Counted from the stretch's first letter, positions 43,857 to 55,553 are shown. The stretch is DNA of 64,000 bases from Enoplolaimus lenunculus (GCA_030248215.1 JASANG010000727.1:1-64000); one strand, 5' to 3'. Notes: a model not told the origin generated them from the letters alone. Program-made: numbers and translations.

Positions 43857-44512
43857 GTGCCGGAGCAGGCAACATTGGAGGGTCCCCCCAAATTCCAGGA
43901 TGGGGGGCTCCAAACTCGCGAGCGAGAAGCCAGACGCATTTTAAAACTTAAGCGGTTTTTATTTCAACGGTGGGGGGGCCTTTAGGGGTGGAAGGCCCTC
44001 CAAATGGGAGATATGGGAGGGGGTGGCTGCTCTGGCCATGGAAATAACCCACGCCTAAAAGTTGTTTTGTGAGCATCGACAAATTTTGTTCGGCGTTTTG
44101 CAGCTGTACAAGTAAAACCAATCTATGTTTATGGCTAAGCCGCTACGAACGCCATGGTCCTTAGTGTTTATTGTGATCGCGTCCGTATATCAGGAGACGA
44201 TAGGAAGATAGAATTCCCAAAAATTTTGGTGACTCGAAAAAGACACTTGCACAGCTGCAAAACGCCGAACAAAATTTGTCGATGCTCACAAAACAACTTT
44301 TAGGCGTGGGTTATTTCCATGGCCAGAGCAGCCACCCCCTCCCATATCTCCCATTTGGAGGGCCTTCCACCCCTAAAGAGGCCCCCACCGTTGAAATAAA
44401 AACCGCTTAAGTTTTAAAATGCGTCTGGCTTCTCGCTCGCTTCGCTCGCGAGTTTGCGCGCCTCCGCCCTGGAATTTGGGGGGAGCCCCTACCCCTGCCT
44501 GCTCCGGCACTG
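43857..44512. mobile_element. Foldback: two inverted CGGAGCAG-family copies with ~260-bp arms
   Basis: GTGCCGGAGCAGG at 43857 and CCTGCTCCGGCAC near 44498-44510 are the outer ends. The arms remain complementary past the MITE proper through ATTTCCATGG/CCATGGAAAT, CCTAAAAGTTGTTTTG and TTTTGCAGCTG to ~44112 and 44246. The spacer is ~133 bp of unrelated sequence. Because the arms extend beyond one MITE, this is an inverted duplication or a composite element. Confidence 0.8.
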
Positions 44513-45026
44513 GTTATTTCCTCCCGAAATAAAATCACGGCTACGCCTCTGGTTCTGTGACACGTACGTATCGATGCAAGACATTATTACTAAATGACAA
44601 ACTCTGTACACCGAGGCAGCGAAGTTAACACGACTACAATTTGACTAAAACGAATAAAAATACTATATATATTATATATATTTATATATATACTTATATT
44701 TTTTTGTTTAAAACAACATCATAATTTTAGAATTGTGCAGCGTTAAAAAAGTAAAAAAAAACTGAACGAAATGTAAATAAAATTAGTGCAAAATAAAAAC
44801 AAACAAACAAAAATGATTTGACGGCTTGGTGGATACTATACGGATGTCAATAGATCCAGGGTCGTACGCAGGAGTGTCTGTGTCGGCCTCCCCGCCCCAC
44901 ACCGTTTAGCAGGATCGAATTCAAAATTTACAGCGAGAGTCGAAATTGGCTGACCTTCAGCGTAGTTCCGAAGTATAGTGCACACTTCCTTAAGCTTGGC
45001 AAGTTCGTTTTATACGAAAGTGTCGC

Positions 45027-45192
45027 AGGCCCGTAGCCAGCTCATCTTTGCTAGGGGGCTAAAAATTTTTCAGGAGGCGCATTCAAGGGTTTTCAATTAG
45101 TTACACGCAAGGTTCAAAACTTTCTACAGGGGCCCAAAATTCTCTATGGAGGGGTTGAGCCCCCTGGGCCCCCGCCTTGGCTACGGGGCTAA
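45027..45192. mobile_element. MITE, CCCGTAGCCA family
   Basis: CGCAGGCCCGTAGCCAGCTC to TTGGCTACGGGGCT. Flanks AAAGTGTC/AAAGTGTT match at 7 of 8. A more decayed relative follows at ~45315-45750. Confidence 0.72.
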
Positions 45193-46009
45193 AGTGTTCT
45201 ACAAACCTGTCGAAAAGCCTTTTTCTTGTCTCTATAAATTTTGTGGGATATATATTCCGCTGTCCCCGTAATACATGTTTCTGGCGATGGAAGGTGAGAT
45301 TAGATTGATACGCGCCCGTAGCCATATGGGGCTCAGGAGGGGGGGGGGGGAGGGGGGCTCAGCACACCCACCCTGGACAAATTTTGCCACCGCCTCCTAG
45401 AAAATTTTCAACTTTTACTATTTGAGCAACAAACATCACATACGACTGTATTTACATTATGCATAACAAAGTTTTTGAAAAAATATAATTACGTATGTGA
45501 AAAACAGTTTTGAGAGATGAAACACATTTTAAAACCATGTGGATTAGTGAAATTTTAGGCAAATATTTTCGCACGCTGAAACCGGTCCGCAACCAGAGAG
45601 GGGTCCAGGGGATCTCAGCTCTCCCCCGTGGATAAATTTTGTCCACCATAGATAGTTTTCAACGTTGCTTGTAAGTCATCGAAAACCCTTGTATGCGCGT
45701 CCTGAACACATTTATTAGCCCCACTTGCAACGCTGTGAGCTGGCAACTGGCCTATGGTAAATAGATTATTGATGCACCAAATTAGTACGCTGGCACGTCT
45801 ATAGGCAATTAGCATCCACGCTAAACTTTGCTGGCTCCGGTTAAAATTTACGCGGATTTGTTACATAGCCCTCCAAAAAAGTTTAGAAGGCACAGGGGGC
45901 ATAGGTCAAACCTCAATCCCCTTGTGATTTTTGTAAACGATTTTTGATACTTTTTCAGTATATAGCACAAGCTTCGAAATTTTAATACAACACAACCACT
46001 AACGAATTA

Positions 46010-46259
46010 AGTCAATGTTAGAACTGGGGCGAAACAGTATTATTAGCATTTTCCTAAGCCTAAGCATAAGCCTACGCCTAAGCCTAAAGAATGAGCATAT
46101 TCCTAAGCCTAAGTCTAAGCCTAAGCCTAAGCCTAAGCCTAAGCCTAAGCCTACGCCTAAGCCTAAGCCTAAGCCTAGCAAAAAAATTAGTCTAAAGCTT
46201 AAGCTTTCTCTTTTCTAGTCCCACAGAAAAACGTTCCGCCCATGATCTTCACATGGGCC
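46010..46259. mobile_element. TTAGGC-core MITE, family A
   Basis: AGTCAATGTTAGAACTGGGG left end, GATCTTCACATGGGCC right end, one of the longest uninterrupted CCTAAG runs (46105-46170), and a CAGAAAAACGTTCCGCCC block. Flanking duplication unclear. Confidence 0.8.
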
Positions 46260-46826
46260 AGGAATCGTTCTGAGACGAGCTTGCATCGGTTCTATATTCA
46301 GTGTATAGATATTAAATTTATGCTTTTACGTTAAAGCTTAAGCTTAGGCTTAAGTATTGGCTTAGTTTTAAGCGAGAGCTTAGGAATGATATAAACTGAA
46401 ATGTTTGAAGTAACCTGTACTTAATCTAACAATTTTGCGGGAGCAGTAAACAAATACCCTAACCTCAAGGGTTACAGCCAAACTTTCACTTTGGGACTAA
46501 CGTATAATTTCATGTAAAACTGTTTTTGAAAGCGAATTAAACCGGCGAGAAATGACCCCTGAAATACCGAAGATTATTCTAAACCCTGCTAAACGAAATT
46601 TATTTGTATTTCAACCTAAAATTTTGACCATCCACACTAATCCCGCTGTCGCGATCCGCAAGAATATACCATTCCCTTGTATAACAATTGTATTATACAC
46701 AACTTACCCCAAACCGTCACCGTCAGAAGGCATCGTTCGACAGGTCTCCGATCCATTTGGACTTTGTAGATATTCGCCAGCTAAATCCGATATCGTATCC
46801 GCGATCGCTGTAAGCGAAATACTTAC

Positions 46827-47543
46827 ATTGCGTCCGCCACGACGCTGTGTAACTTGACTTTCTGGTTTAGTTAATTCTCCGGTCGTTCCATAGCTTCCAC
46901 CAGCCGATCTCAGAGGGCTGCCTGAGTTCACGACAGGTTTGTCATCGTTTCGAACCGGAACCGAATTGCACCGAGGTTCCGGTTTCCTGGTGGTTGTTGT
47001 AGCGGTTGGTGAAGGTTTATCAACCTGTTGTTCACCGTAACTTGTTTCATACAGCACATCATCATCAGCATCATCATCATCATCATCGCTAGTGTCCAGT
47101 TCCGATCTGGTCACTTGTGTTGCTCGAGCGCTGTTGACGTCTTCTGACATTTTTGATTTGTGCGTTGACTGTTGACCATTATCACAAGTATTGATCACAG
47201 GTGTAACCAGCGGAAATTCTTTGTCAGAATCAGACGCAGGTGGCGTTTCCAGTGAAAAACAGTCGTAATTCGTCGTTTTCGGACCACCATCGTCGGATAC
47301 ATCAACAGGATTCGCATCGACCGCCGAATAAACTGATTTGATTGGTGATTTGTCTTTTGTCGGCGAAATGGTTCGTGTGTCTGCTGGCGCACTGTACAGC
47401 GAGGTAGTTTCTGACGGGAGCTTTTGGTTCAGTGGTGCCACTCCTACATCATCGCGAAGTGGTACGCTGCCAGTATCGAAGGAAAGCGTCGATTTTGAGC
47501 CGGAAATTGTTGAAATACTAGCGTTTGGTCGATTAGCGTCCAT
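46827..47543 (-). CDS. Unrecognised gene, 5' exon encoding a disordered acidic N-terminus
   Basis: ATG at 47543 starts MDANRPNASISTISGSKSTL and runs ~239 codons to GGACGCAAT followed by GTAAGTATTT, an excellent donor. Reading through it gives 40 more codons and a stop, so 279 residues is the alternative. The product is rich in S, T, D and P, with SP/TP sites (SPTKDKSPIK), an acidic run DTSDDDDDDADDD encoded by a CAT-type microsatellite (47058-47091), and a basic QRRGGRN just before the donor. No domain, signal peptide or membrane segment is seen. I could not find downstream exons. Codon-like composition over 700 bp without a stop is the main evidence. Confidence 0.55.
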
Positions 47544-47882
47544 ATTATACGTGCCGCAGATTCAATGACGTGTTCTTCACTAATAGGATATACAAGCCTA
47601 TCAAAAATGGCTCTGGTTCACTTTAATAGCGTTTTATTTATGTACGTACAGTTTGTTTGTAGTCGCTACACCCTAAAACAATAATATTTCCTTCAACTGA
47701 ACCAATAAATCTGTTTAGCAATAAAACAAAGAAAAATAATAAAATAATACACATTCAGCTTATAATAGTAATTGCCTTTTTTTGTTCAATTGTTACGAAT
47801 TCGTCCAGTTTAATTTCAGCATACACCCACATTATGATTTGCCGAAAAATGTAGTTAACTGCTCAAAAACAATTACGGGTCA

Positions 47883-48060
47883 GGCTCATGTAAAGATCAG
47901 GGGCGAAACGGTTTGACGCAGGACTGCAATAGAGTAAGCTTTTTAGACTATTTTTTGGTTTATCTTTTAAGTTTGAGCTTGGTGTAAGCTCATTCTTACG
48001 CTCAGGCTTAGGTTTAGGAACATGCTTACACTACTGTTAAAGCCTTGTTATACGTTAGCC
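47883..48060. mobile_element. TTAGGC-core MITE, family A, decayed
   Basis: GGCTCATGTAAAGATCAGGG left end, CAGGACTGCAATAGAGTAAGC block, a few TTAGG-like hexamers and an ACGTTAGCC right end. Few hexamers remain. Confidence 0.65.
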
Positions 48061-48254
48061 AAGGATGTTGTACAGTGTAATCTCAAATACTTGAAATTGT
48101 TTGATTTTGATATAGCAGGCATAAGCTTGTTGGGGAAGGTTACATGTACCATATTAACGCAGCCACAGCTATTGCCCCAGCACAGCGATACTAAACAAGC
48201 TATGTCGTAGCGTTATGTGCAACAGCAAAGAGTATCGGCAAAGAATCGACATTT

Positions 48255-48885
48255 TTTGCAATGCCGACGCCGCTAATTATGAAAAGTGCCTATTATCCTG
48301 ATACTCACGAAAGTGCCGATTATGCCAATATTCACGAAAAGTGCCGATTATTACCGATGCCGATACTCACGAAAGAGCCGATTATTACCGATGCCGATAC
48401 TCACGAAAAGAGCCGATTATTACCGATGCCGATACTCACGAAAAGAGCCGATTATTACCGATGCCGATACACACGAAAAGTGCCGCTTATGCCGATACTC
48501 ACGAAAAGAGCCGATTATTACCGATGCCGATACTCACGAAAAGTGCCGCTTATGCCGATAGTCACGAAAAGTGCCGATTATGCCGATACTCACGAAAAGA
48601 GCCGATTATTACCGATGCCGATACTCACGAAATGTGCCGCTGATGCCGATACTCACGAAAAGTGTCGATTATTACCGATGCCGATACTCTCGAAAAGTGC
48701 CGCTTATGCCGATACTCACGAAAAGAGCCGATTATTACCGATGCCGATACTCACGAAAAGAGCCGATTATTACCGATGCCGATACTCACGAAAAGTGCCG
48801 ATTATGCCGATACTCACGAAAAGTGCCGCTTATGCCGATACTCACGAAAAGTGCCGATTATTGCTGATGCCGACGTCGCGGCAAA
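48255..48885. repeat. Two-length minisatellite (35-bp and 28-bp units)
   Basis: Long units read GCCGATACTCACGAAAAG then AGCCGATTATTACCGAT. Short units lack the 7-base TTACCGA part and usually read TGCCGCTTAT. About 19 units alternate irregularly. The mixture keeps all three plus-strand frames open (for example 48261-48920), so none is credible as a protein. Confidence 0.9.
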
Positions 48886-49084
48886 TACAAATCAATACTG
48901 GCAATTTTAATAGAACGTGACCTAACCATACCAAAATCTTGGCTAAACCCATGAATACAATTAGGCTAATTATAAAGTAGTCAAAAAGCCAAAACTGATT
49001 GAAGGCTTGCGACCGTATAAAAACGATGAGTCATAAATAAAAAAATGACAAAGGTACTGTCTGAGTTACTTTATAGCCTCAACT

Positions 49085-49253
49085 TACATACGGGTTCGTA
49101 GCCAGACGAGGCCATGGAGGGCCAGCCCCGGGAAGAATTTTGCCCCCCAGACAATTTTCAACTTTGCTTGTAAGTCATCGACAACCCTTGTACGCTTCGC
49201 CTGAAAATTGTTTTAGCCCATCCTAGCAAGATGAGCTGGTTAACGAACCTGCT
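49085..49253. mobile_element. MITE, CCCGTAGCCA family, diverged
   Basis: GGGTTCGTAGCCAGACGAGG to GATGAGCTGGTTAACGAACC, with internal TTTTCAACTTTGCTTGTAAG as in the other copies. Confidence 0.65.
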
Positions 49254-49468
49254 TCACGTACCGGTATATACACCGAACGCTAGACCAATTCGAAATGATG
49301 CTTAAAACAGTACGCTGCTAATCAGTTCAAAACACAAACGGGCGAATTTGTCTGTACCGAAACCGTATTGAAAACAAATAAATATGATTCTAAAGTCAGA
49401 ATTGTGTACAGGTGGTATGCATAATTGCCATTCTTTGCCGTCTTAGACACTTTTTGCATTTTTAAATG

Positions 49469-49653
49469 GGCCCATGCATAGAACAGGGCCGGATTGTTTT
49501 CCGGAGGGCCTATAATAGAGTCAGTTTAAGCTTTAGACTAATTTTTGTGCTTAGGCTTAGGCTTAGGCTTAGGAATAGGCTCATCCATACGCTTAGGCTT
49601 AGGCTTAGGAATATGCTTATACTACTGTTCCGGCAACGTTCTATACATGGGCT
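49469..49653. mobile_element. TTAGGC-core MITE, family C
   Basis: GGCCCATGCATAGAACAGGG start, TTCTATACATGGGCT end, perfect duplication TTTAAATG (49461-49468 and 49654-49661). Core of two TTAGGC runs around an AATAGGCTCATCCATACG spacer. Confidence 0.88.
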
Positions 49654-49745
49654 TTTAAATGTATTATATTTCAAGCAAAAAAACGTGTGCATTCTGTTCT
49701 CTTCCCAGTAATACTAGAATGATTGGGCATATAACATGTTTTAAC

Positions 49746-49976
49746 CAGTGCCGGAGCAGACAGGGTTGCGGCTTCCCCTAAACTCCAGGTTGGGGACCCC
49801 CAAAATCGGGACCGAGAAGCCAGACACATCTTAAAACTTCGGAGGTTTTTGTTTCAACCGGTTAGGGTGGGTGGCCACTTTAAGGGTGGCCCTCCCCAAA
49901 TTGAGGGTATGGGGGTGGATGCCCCTTTAGGGGTTGCCCCCCAAATCGGAGGTATGGCGGTGGCTGCTCCGGCCAT
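49746..49976. mobile_element. MITE, CGGAGCAG family
   Basis: CAGTGCCGGAGCAGACAGGG to GGCTGCTCCGGCCATG, with an internal tandem of the GGGGTTGCCCCCCAAAT-like block (49880-49960). Confidence 0.65.
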
Positions 49977-50227
49977 GGTTTTACACTTTTCCTCACAAAT
50001 ATTCGGTATAAATGTGGTGCTAAGATGTTAAGGTGGTGAGCTTCCAAAGCGAGCCACTTTCAATCTTAGTACGTTTGGAACCAATTGCAAATTTTTGTGG
50101 AACTTAGTTTACTGAATAAAATATAAAAACGTTTTTTATTACCCGAAAATATAAATGAGGAGTGAAAATGAAAGAAGGTTAGTCACACCCTGTTATTCGG
50201 ATCAGTACAGTTAGTCAGTAAAGTGTA

Positions 50228-50924
50228 AGGGTTGCGCTATATTTGACGTCCGGCATCGTCCGTCACCGTGCGTCACCCGTACGGCGTCGTCCGTCACCGT
50301 CCGTCACCCGAACGGCGCCGTCCGTCACCGTCCGTCACCCGTACGGCGCCGTCCGTCACCGTACGTCACCCGTACGGCGCCGTCCGTCACCGTCCGTCAC
50401 CCGTACGGCGCCGTCCGTCACCGTGCGTCACCCGTACGGCGCCTTCTGTCACCGTCCGTCACCCGAACGGCGCCGTCCGTCACCGTCCGTCACCCGTCCG
50501 GCGCCGTCCGTCACCGTGCGTCACCCGTCCGGCGCCGTCCGTCACCGTCCGTCACCCGTACGGCGCCGTCCGTCACCGTCCGTCACCCGTACGGCGTCGT
50601 TCGTCACCGTCCGTCACCCGTACGGCGCCGTCCGTCACCGTCCATCACCCGTACGGCGCCGTCCGTCCCCGTGCGTCATCCCCGTACGGCGCCGTCCGTC
50701 CCCGTGCGTCATCCCCGTACGGCGCCGTCCGTCACCGTGCGTCACCCGTACGGCGCCGTCCGTCACCGTGCGTCACCATACGTTATCGGATTTGATTTAT
50801 TTGTGTACGATACTGCACGGTGACGGACGTCGTCGTACAGTGACGGACGGCACCGTACGCGTGACGGACGCCGCCGTACAACTGACGGACGGCGCCGCAC
50901 GTCAAAAAAGTATAGCGCAACCCT
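50228..50924. mobile_element. CpG-dense TIR element with 31-bp tandem expansion
   Basis: Termini AGGGTTGCGCTATATTTGAC and, inverted, AGGGTTGCGCTATACTTTT. The left arm is ~17 copies of a 31-bp unit (GCCGTCCGTCACCGTCCGTC plus ACCCGTACGGC). The right arm carries the inverted GTGACGGACGGC. 31 bp is not a multiple of three, so the long frames across it (50243-50926) are chance. Same family as 20224-20479. Confidence 0.82.
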
Positions 50925-51159
50925 AAAACGTAATCGAAGCGTATAAGCTTCATTCCTCAAAATATTGTTTGAAGTCAAACAGGTTTGTGCAATGAATTAC
51001 ATTTCTCAAGAAAAGCTTATATTCAATTCCATACATCGACATAAAAATCGAGGCAATTTTTCTGGTGTGCGTCCTTGAAGACCCCTATAGACTCAGACTC
51101 AAAATAATTATGTAAAATGTCATTTCAACCTGTGGAATAAGCTCCGTACACAACAGGCG

Positions 51160-51552
51160 CAATGGCGGACCATTGGGGGCCACTCCGGCCGTGTCCCCCC
51201 CAACAGCATCTCAATCAAAATTATATAGTGTCAATTGCTGTTCTACGCTGTTCCGAAAATAGCAGGCAGTTCTAACTCAATCAAAACCAGAAACACATGT
51301 TGCTGAAGCCGACTGGATTTTGCTCTTTCAAAACAGAATTGGCTTCCGAATCGGAGCCTTTAAATTTGTGCCTGTTTGAAACCAAATTTGAACTTATGTT
51401 GCCACCCTGTTGTTTAGATCTAAATTGCGCTGATGTGTTAGTTTTATTTGTGATTCATCTCAATTGAACGAACGTAAAGAAATCAATTTTATGGCAATTA
51501 TTACCTGTGAAATTTTGCCCCCCCCCATTGTGACATCCTGGATCCGCCACTG
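51160..51552. mobile_element. hAT-like MITE, CAGTGGCGGATCC family (reverse)
   Basis: CAATGGCGGACCATTGGGGG to CATCCTGGATCCGCCACTG, inverted relative to the copies at 29867 and 31129, with a perfect duplication AACAGGCG (51152-51159 and 51553-51560). Confidence 0.9.
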
Positions 51553-51987
51553 AACAGGCGGTCTTTGATTAAAAAGTACTCACTCATATGCGCAGTGCAA
51601 AATCTCCACAAGACGGCACAGCAACATCGTGCTCGAGCGTTCAACTCCTATGGATCAACAGTGACGGTAAACGACTCCCAGCCGATGTCCTGACGGTTCG
51701 AATTCGATTGAAATTAAATTCAAGATGAAATACAAAATATACGGGATAGAGTTCGAATTGTGTTGTACATATTGTGTGCCGCTGTCAGCCGGTGTACGTC
51801 TCCGTCCGTTACCGTGCAGTATCGGACGCGAGTAAATCGGGTGCCTTACCGCATGGAGATGGTCGGTGACATACCGCGACGGCCGGCGACAAGTTTATTA
51901 ACAACGAAAGCGCAATTAACAGCTGTCTGTTGAGGTACAAAGTTTAAACAAAAACTATGTTATCAGTGACCTGTTGATCGACTTATC

Positions 51988-52375
51988 GACCCATGTTACT
52001 TTAAGGGGCGTCCAGGTTCCTGATGGGTCCATAAAAGAGTAGGTTTAGATTTTATTTTGCAAAGCTTAGGCTTAGGCTTAGGCTTAGGAACACATTTTTG
52101 TAACGCTTAGGCTTAGGCTTAGGCTAAGGCTTAGGCTTAGGAACACATTTTTGCAACGCTTAGGCTTAAGCTTGGGCTTAGGCTTAGGGACACATTTTTG
52201 TAATGCTTAGGCTTAGGCTTAGGCTTAGGATTATGCTTACGTTTAGGCTTAGGCTCAGGCTTATGCTTACGCTTAGGCATAGGCTTAGGAACACATTCCT
52301 GCAACGCTTTACGCTTAGGCTTAGGCTTAGGAATACGCTTAATCTACTGTTACGCCCGTTAAAGTAACATTGGCC
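51988..52375. mobile_element. TTAGGC-core MITE, family B (largest of its family)
   Basis: GACCCATGTTACTTTAAGGG start and TTAAAGTAACATTGGCC end. Flanks GACTTATC/GACTTATG match at 7 of 8. The core repeats (TTAGGC)n plus the spacer AACACATTTTTGCAACGC four times, the family B equivalent of the family A spacer structure. Confidence 0.88.
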
Positions 52376-52560
52376 GACTTATGACTTGAACGATGATCAA
52401 CACGGATATCCAAAGTTGATAAGTAAACAATAAAATTGTTGCATTGGCTATTGTTAGGTATTCGTTGCAGATTAAAAACAACATGTAACTCTATTGCCAA
52501 TAACTCAGTAGCAGCAGTGAGTTTGGTTGAGAATAAGTTCACTGGGAATCGAGGCTGGCT

Positions 52561-53083
52561 TGCAGCCAAAAGGGGCACAGAGGGGACTCAGTCCCCCTGG
52601 ACAAATTTTGCCTTCCCCCCCTTCTCTAGAAAATTTTCAACCTTGTTTGTATTAACTCATTAAACGAATGTCTCCTGAAAATTTTTAGCCCCCTGGCAAG
52701 GTGAGCTGGTTACGGGTCTGTATCAAGGGTGTATACAGGGGAGATAAACTTCCATCCGAAATTGCTGAAGACTGAAGAAAAAAACGCTTTTAACACGCTT
52801 TTGAATAACTTTGTGGGCATTGTGGGCGTATAGACCGAGGAATAAATGGACATATCTCTCCTGCTCGACCCGAAATTGCCAGAGAGACAATAAAACAGCA
52901 ACTACCATCACGCCCGTAGCCAGTTCACCTTGCTGGGTGGGCTAGAAATATTTAATGAGGGTCACTCAAGCGTTTTCAATGACTTGCAAGCAAGGTTAAA
53001 AATTTTCTAGCGGGGGGGGGGGCAAAATATTTCCAGGGGGAAGCTCAGCCCCCCCTGGCCCTTCCCCCTTGGCTAAGGGGCCG
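52561..53083. mobile_element. Two CCCGTAGCCA-family MITEs
   Basis: One lies at ~52561-52718 (right end GAGCTGGTTACGGGTCTG) and one, in the opposite orientation, at 52913-53083 (left end CGCCCGTAGCCAGTTCACC). About 190 bp of unremarkable sequence lies between them. Confidence 0.65.
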
Positions 53084-53129
53084 ACTACCACACTCAAATA
53101 ACATTGTCGACATTACGAACCTATACAAC

Positions 53130-53227
53130 TCAATTTGACTCTGGCGGAGTCGAATTTGACTCAGTTTGTGTAGTCAGGAAAAGCCTATTTCAGAAAGAGT
53201 CAATTTGACTCACCATTTTTTGCAGTG
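53130..53227. mobile_element. MITE, GTCAAA family, right half
   Basis: AACTCAATTTGACTCTGGCGG to TTTTTTGCAGTG followed by TA. The left terminus is absent. Confidence 0.65.
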
Positions 53228-53525
53228 TATATACAAGGAGCGAACAGGATATATACTCTCGCTTTAAAATTGTTGGAAGACAATACTTGTCACTTAACAT
53301 AATTTGGAATAATTTGCGGATCCTAAATGTCAAAAAAAAAATTTCTCGCTTGATAGGCTCGCTCGTGAAACAATATACTCCTTGCTACACCTTACAGGAA
53401 CAGGACATGAGCTTAAGTGTTGTAAATCATATGTTTAAGCTTAAAGTTCTGCCTTATACGTTCAACATAGACTTAAGCATAAACCATATTTCAGTCAAGC
53501 TGGCATCACCCAAGACTATTATATC

Positions 53526-53859
53526 GGTCCATGTAAAGATCAGGGTTGTAAATATCAGAGGCGGAACGTTTTTCTGTGAGACTGCAATAGAGTAAGCTTA
53601 AGCTTTAGACCATTTTTGCTTGGTTTAGGCTTAGGGTTAGGTTTAGGCTTAGGCTTAGGCTTAGGCTTAGGGCTTATGGCTTAGGTTTCAGGTTTAGGGC
53701 TTAGGCTTAGGCTTGGGCTTAGGCTTAGGCATAAGCTTAGGCTTAGGCTTAGGCTTAGGCTTAAGCTTAGGCTTAGGCTGTGGCTTAGGGCTTAGGACAT
53801 AGGCTTAGGCTTAGGCTTAGGCTTATAATACTGTTCCGCCCCAGTTCTTTACATTGGCC
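53526..53859. mobile_element. TTAGGC-core MITE, family A (left partner of the 4.1-kb duplication)
   Basis: GGTCCATGTAAAGATCAGGG start, TTCTTTACATTGGCC end, perfect duplication ATTATATC (53518-53525 and 53860-53867). Its core (from ~53699) is where the 4.1-kb duplicated unit begins. Confidence 0.9.
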
Positions 53860-54317
53860 ATTATATCTATCCAATTAGAGAAGAAACCAGAGAAGTTGTT
53901 GTCCAAACCAGAATTGCGCCCAAACGCGTTCATTGTCCAAACCATAAACAGTAAACGACAACGAACCTAAACAATAATCGCACCAGTGCAGTAAAATTCC
54001 TGGCACAGCCAAAGCCTAAATCTTGCATTTCGGCAATTGTTGTTAAACGCAGTCGTTGTTGCCGGCCTCTAGTCAGCTCACCTTGCTAAGGTGGGCTAAT
54101 ACTATTTCAGGAGGGGCATTCAAGGGTTTTCTATGATTTACAATCAAGGTTGAATATTTTATAGGGGGCCCAAATTTTTTCAGTGGGGACTGATGCTTTC
54201 CCTGGCCTTCACTTGGCTACGGGCCTGCGTCGTTTGGATTGTTGAATTTTAGCAATGGTTACATTTGGGCAATAGTCGTTTGCGTAGCTGCAACATTTCG
54301 GCATTTGTCCTTTAAGC

Positions 54318-55108
54318 CAGTGGAGTACCGAGAAATTTGGTTTGGGGGGGGGCGCATCTTGCCATGTTCGTGCATTAGGTTTCTACCAAAAGTGACATTA
54401 CAACCCTTTAACTGTGACCCATATCTAAATTTTTGGCGTGATATATGAGATTAGTCACGCTTTTTAAGTCGGCTTCGAGACCCCAATTTCAGAGTTTTTG
54501 TTTAGGTCCCCTCAATTTTTAGCTGGCTGGACAGCTGGGCCAAACCAAATTGTTCGTTACGTAAACATGATTTGAAGAAAATATCGCGTTTGAAACGAGT
54601 GAAAACCTACATACTATTGCCTTTAACTCTAGTACAGAACTTCAGTGTAGGGTCTTTGTTGGCGTAACTTTTGTCTTAGAGTTTAAACAGAGTGTAACAA
54701 ATCTCGTAACCAGGATTTAGTGTGAGTTTTGAAGAATTCGCGAGCGAGAAGCAATACATTGTTTCAGTATTAAATAACTCTTTAAGAGTCTCAAAATATT
54801 TCTGTGTTCATTGAACTGCTTGGTCAAAATCACCAAACCGGAATCCCCTCGTCAACCAATTGTGAAACTATGACGTTTTGCACTTTGCTTTGAGCTGATT
54901 AGGAAATTATACGATGAAGTTTTCCTTTGAACAGCGCCAAAGGCACAATTTTTTTGTAAATTGAATAATTAACAACCTCGCGAGCGAAGCGAGCTAGAAG
55001 CTAGGCCTAATTATTGTATCTAAAATGTAAATTATGACACACGAACTGATCCCGGTTCGGGGGCGGCGGCGGCGCGGCCCTTCCGGCCCCCCTCTCGGTA
55101 CGCCCCTG
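54318..55108. mobile_element. hAT-like TIR element, 791 bp, GTACCGAGA termini
   Basis: CAGTGGAGTACCGAGAAATT start and, inverted, CAGGGGCGTACCGAGAGGGG end. Flanks CTTTAAGC/CTTTACGC match at 7 of 8. The interior is AT-rich with CTCGCGAGCGAAGCGAGC and a GGCGGCGGCGGCGCGGCC block. No transposase frame. A second copy from the tandem duplication is at 58425-59210. Confidence 0.82.
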
Positions 55109-55553
55109 CTTTACGCACCATTTATACTTGCAAGTTTTTGCAGCGAGGACTTGCAGCTGGACGTTTTATTAAATAATATTTTTACAAAACTGACAGCTGC
55201 AAGATGAAGTTGTCAGTTCTCTCTGTAAACACTTTGCGATTCGACGCCAACATACACCTCATCCCACCTCCAGGCCCTCTTTTAGATACTGGCCCAACAC
55301 TAGCGGATCCAAATCGAAGCGTGAGGCGTACGTCCAATCCCCGTTAGAATTTGTCACAAAATGGTAAGATCCGGATCCTTCCATACCTTACAATTTTCCC
55401 CCTGAGAAAATTTTTTGTGAAAAATACAATTTTTCCCTTTAGAAAATTTTGAAGTGATAAAATGGCAAGGTCCCTCTACCTTACAATTGTTTAGTTTCAA
55501 CCGTTGCCCGTCAGAATTTTTTGGATCCACCTCTGTGGGCCAATCAGCTGGCC

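Noticed and set aside
46100-46175. TTAGGC runs as an actual telomere or subtelomere end.
   Set aside because: Runs are short, interrupted, in both orientations and enclosed by TIRs and target-site duplications; ordinary sequence continues on both sides.
48261-48920. 219-codon repeat protein.
   Set aside because: All three frames are equally open over the minisatellite and no start, splice or domain evidence favours one.
50243-50926. Repetitive 227-codon frame.
   Set aside because: It is the 31-bp satellite of a TIR element; because 31 is not a multiple of three the frame cycles through three readings.
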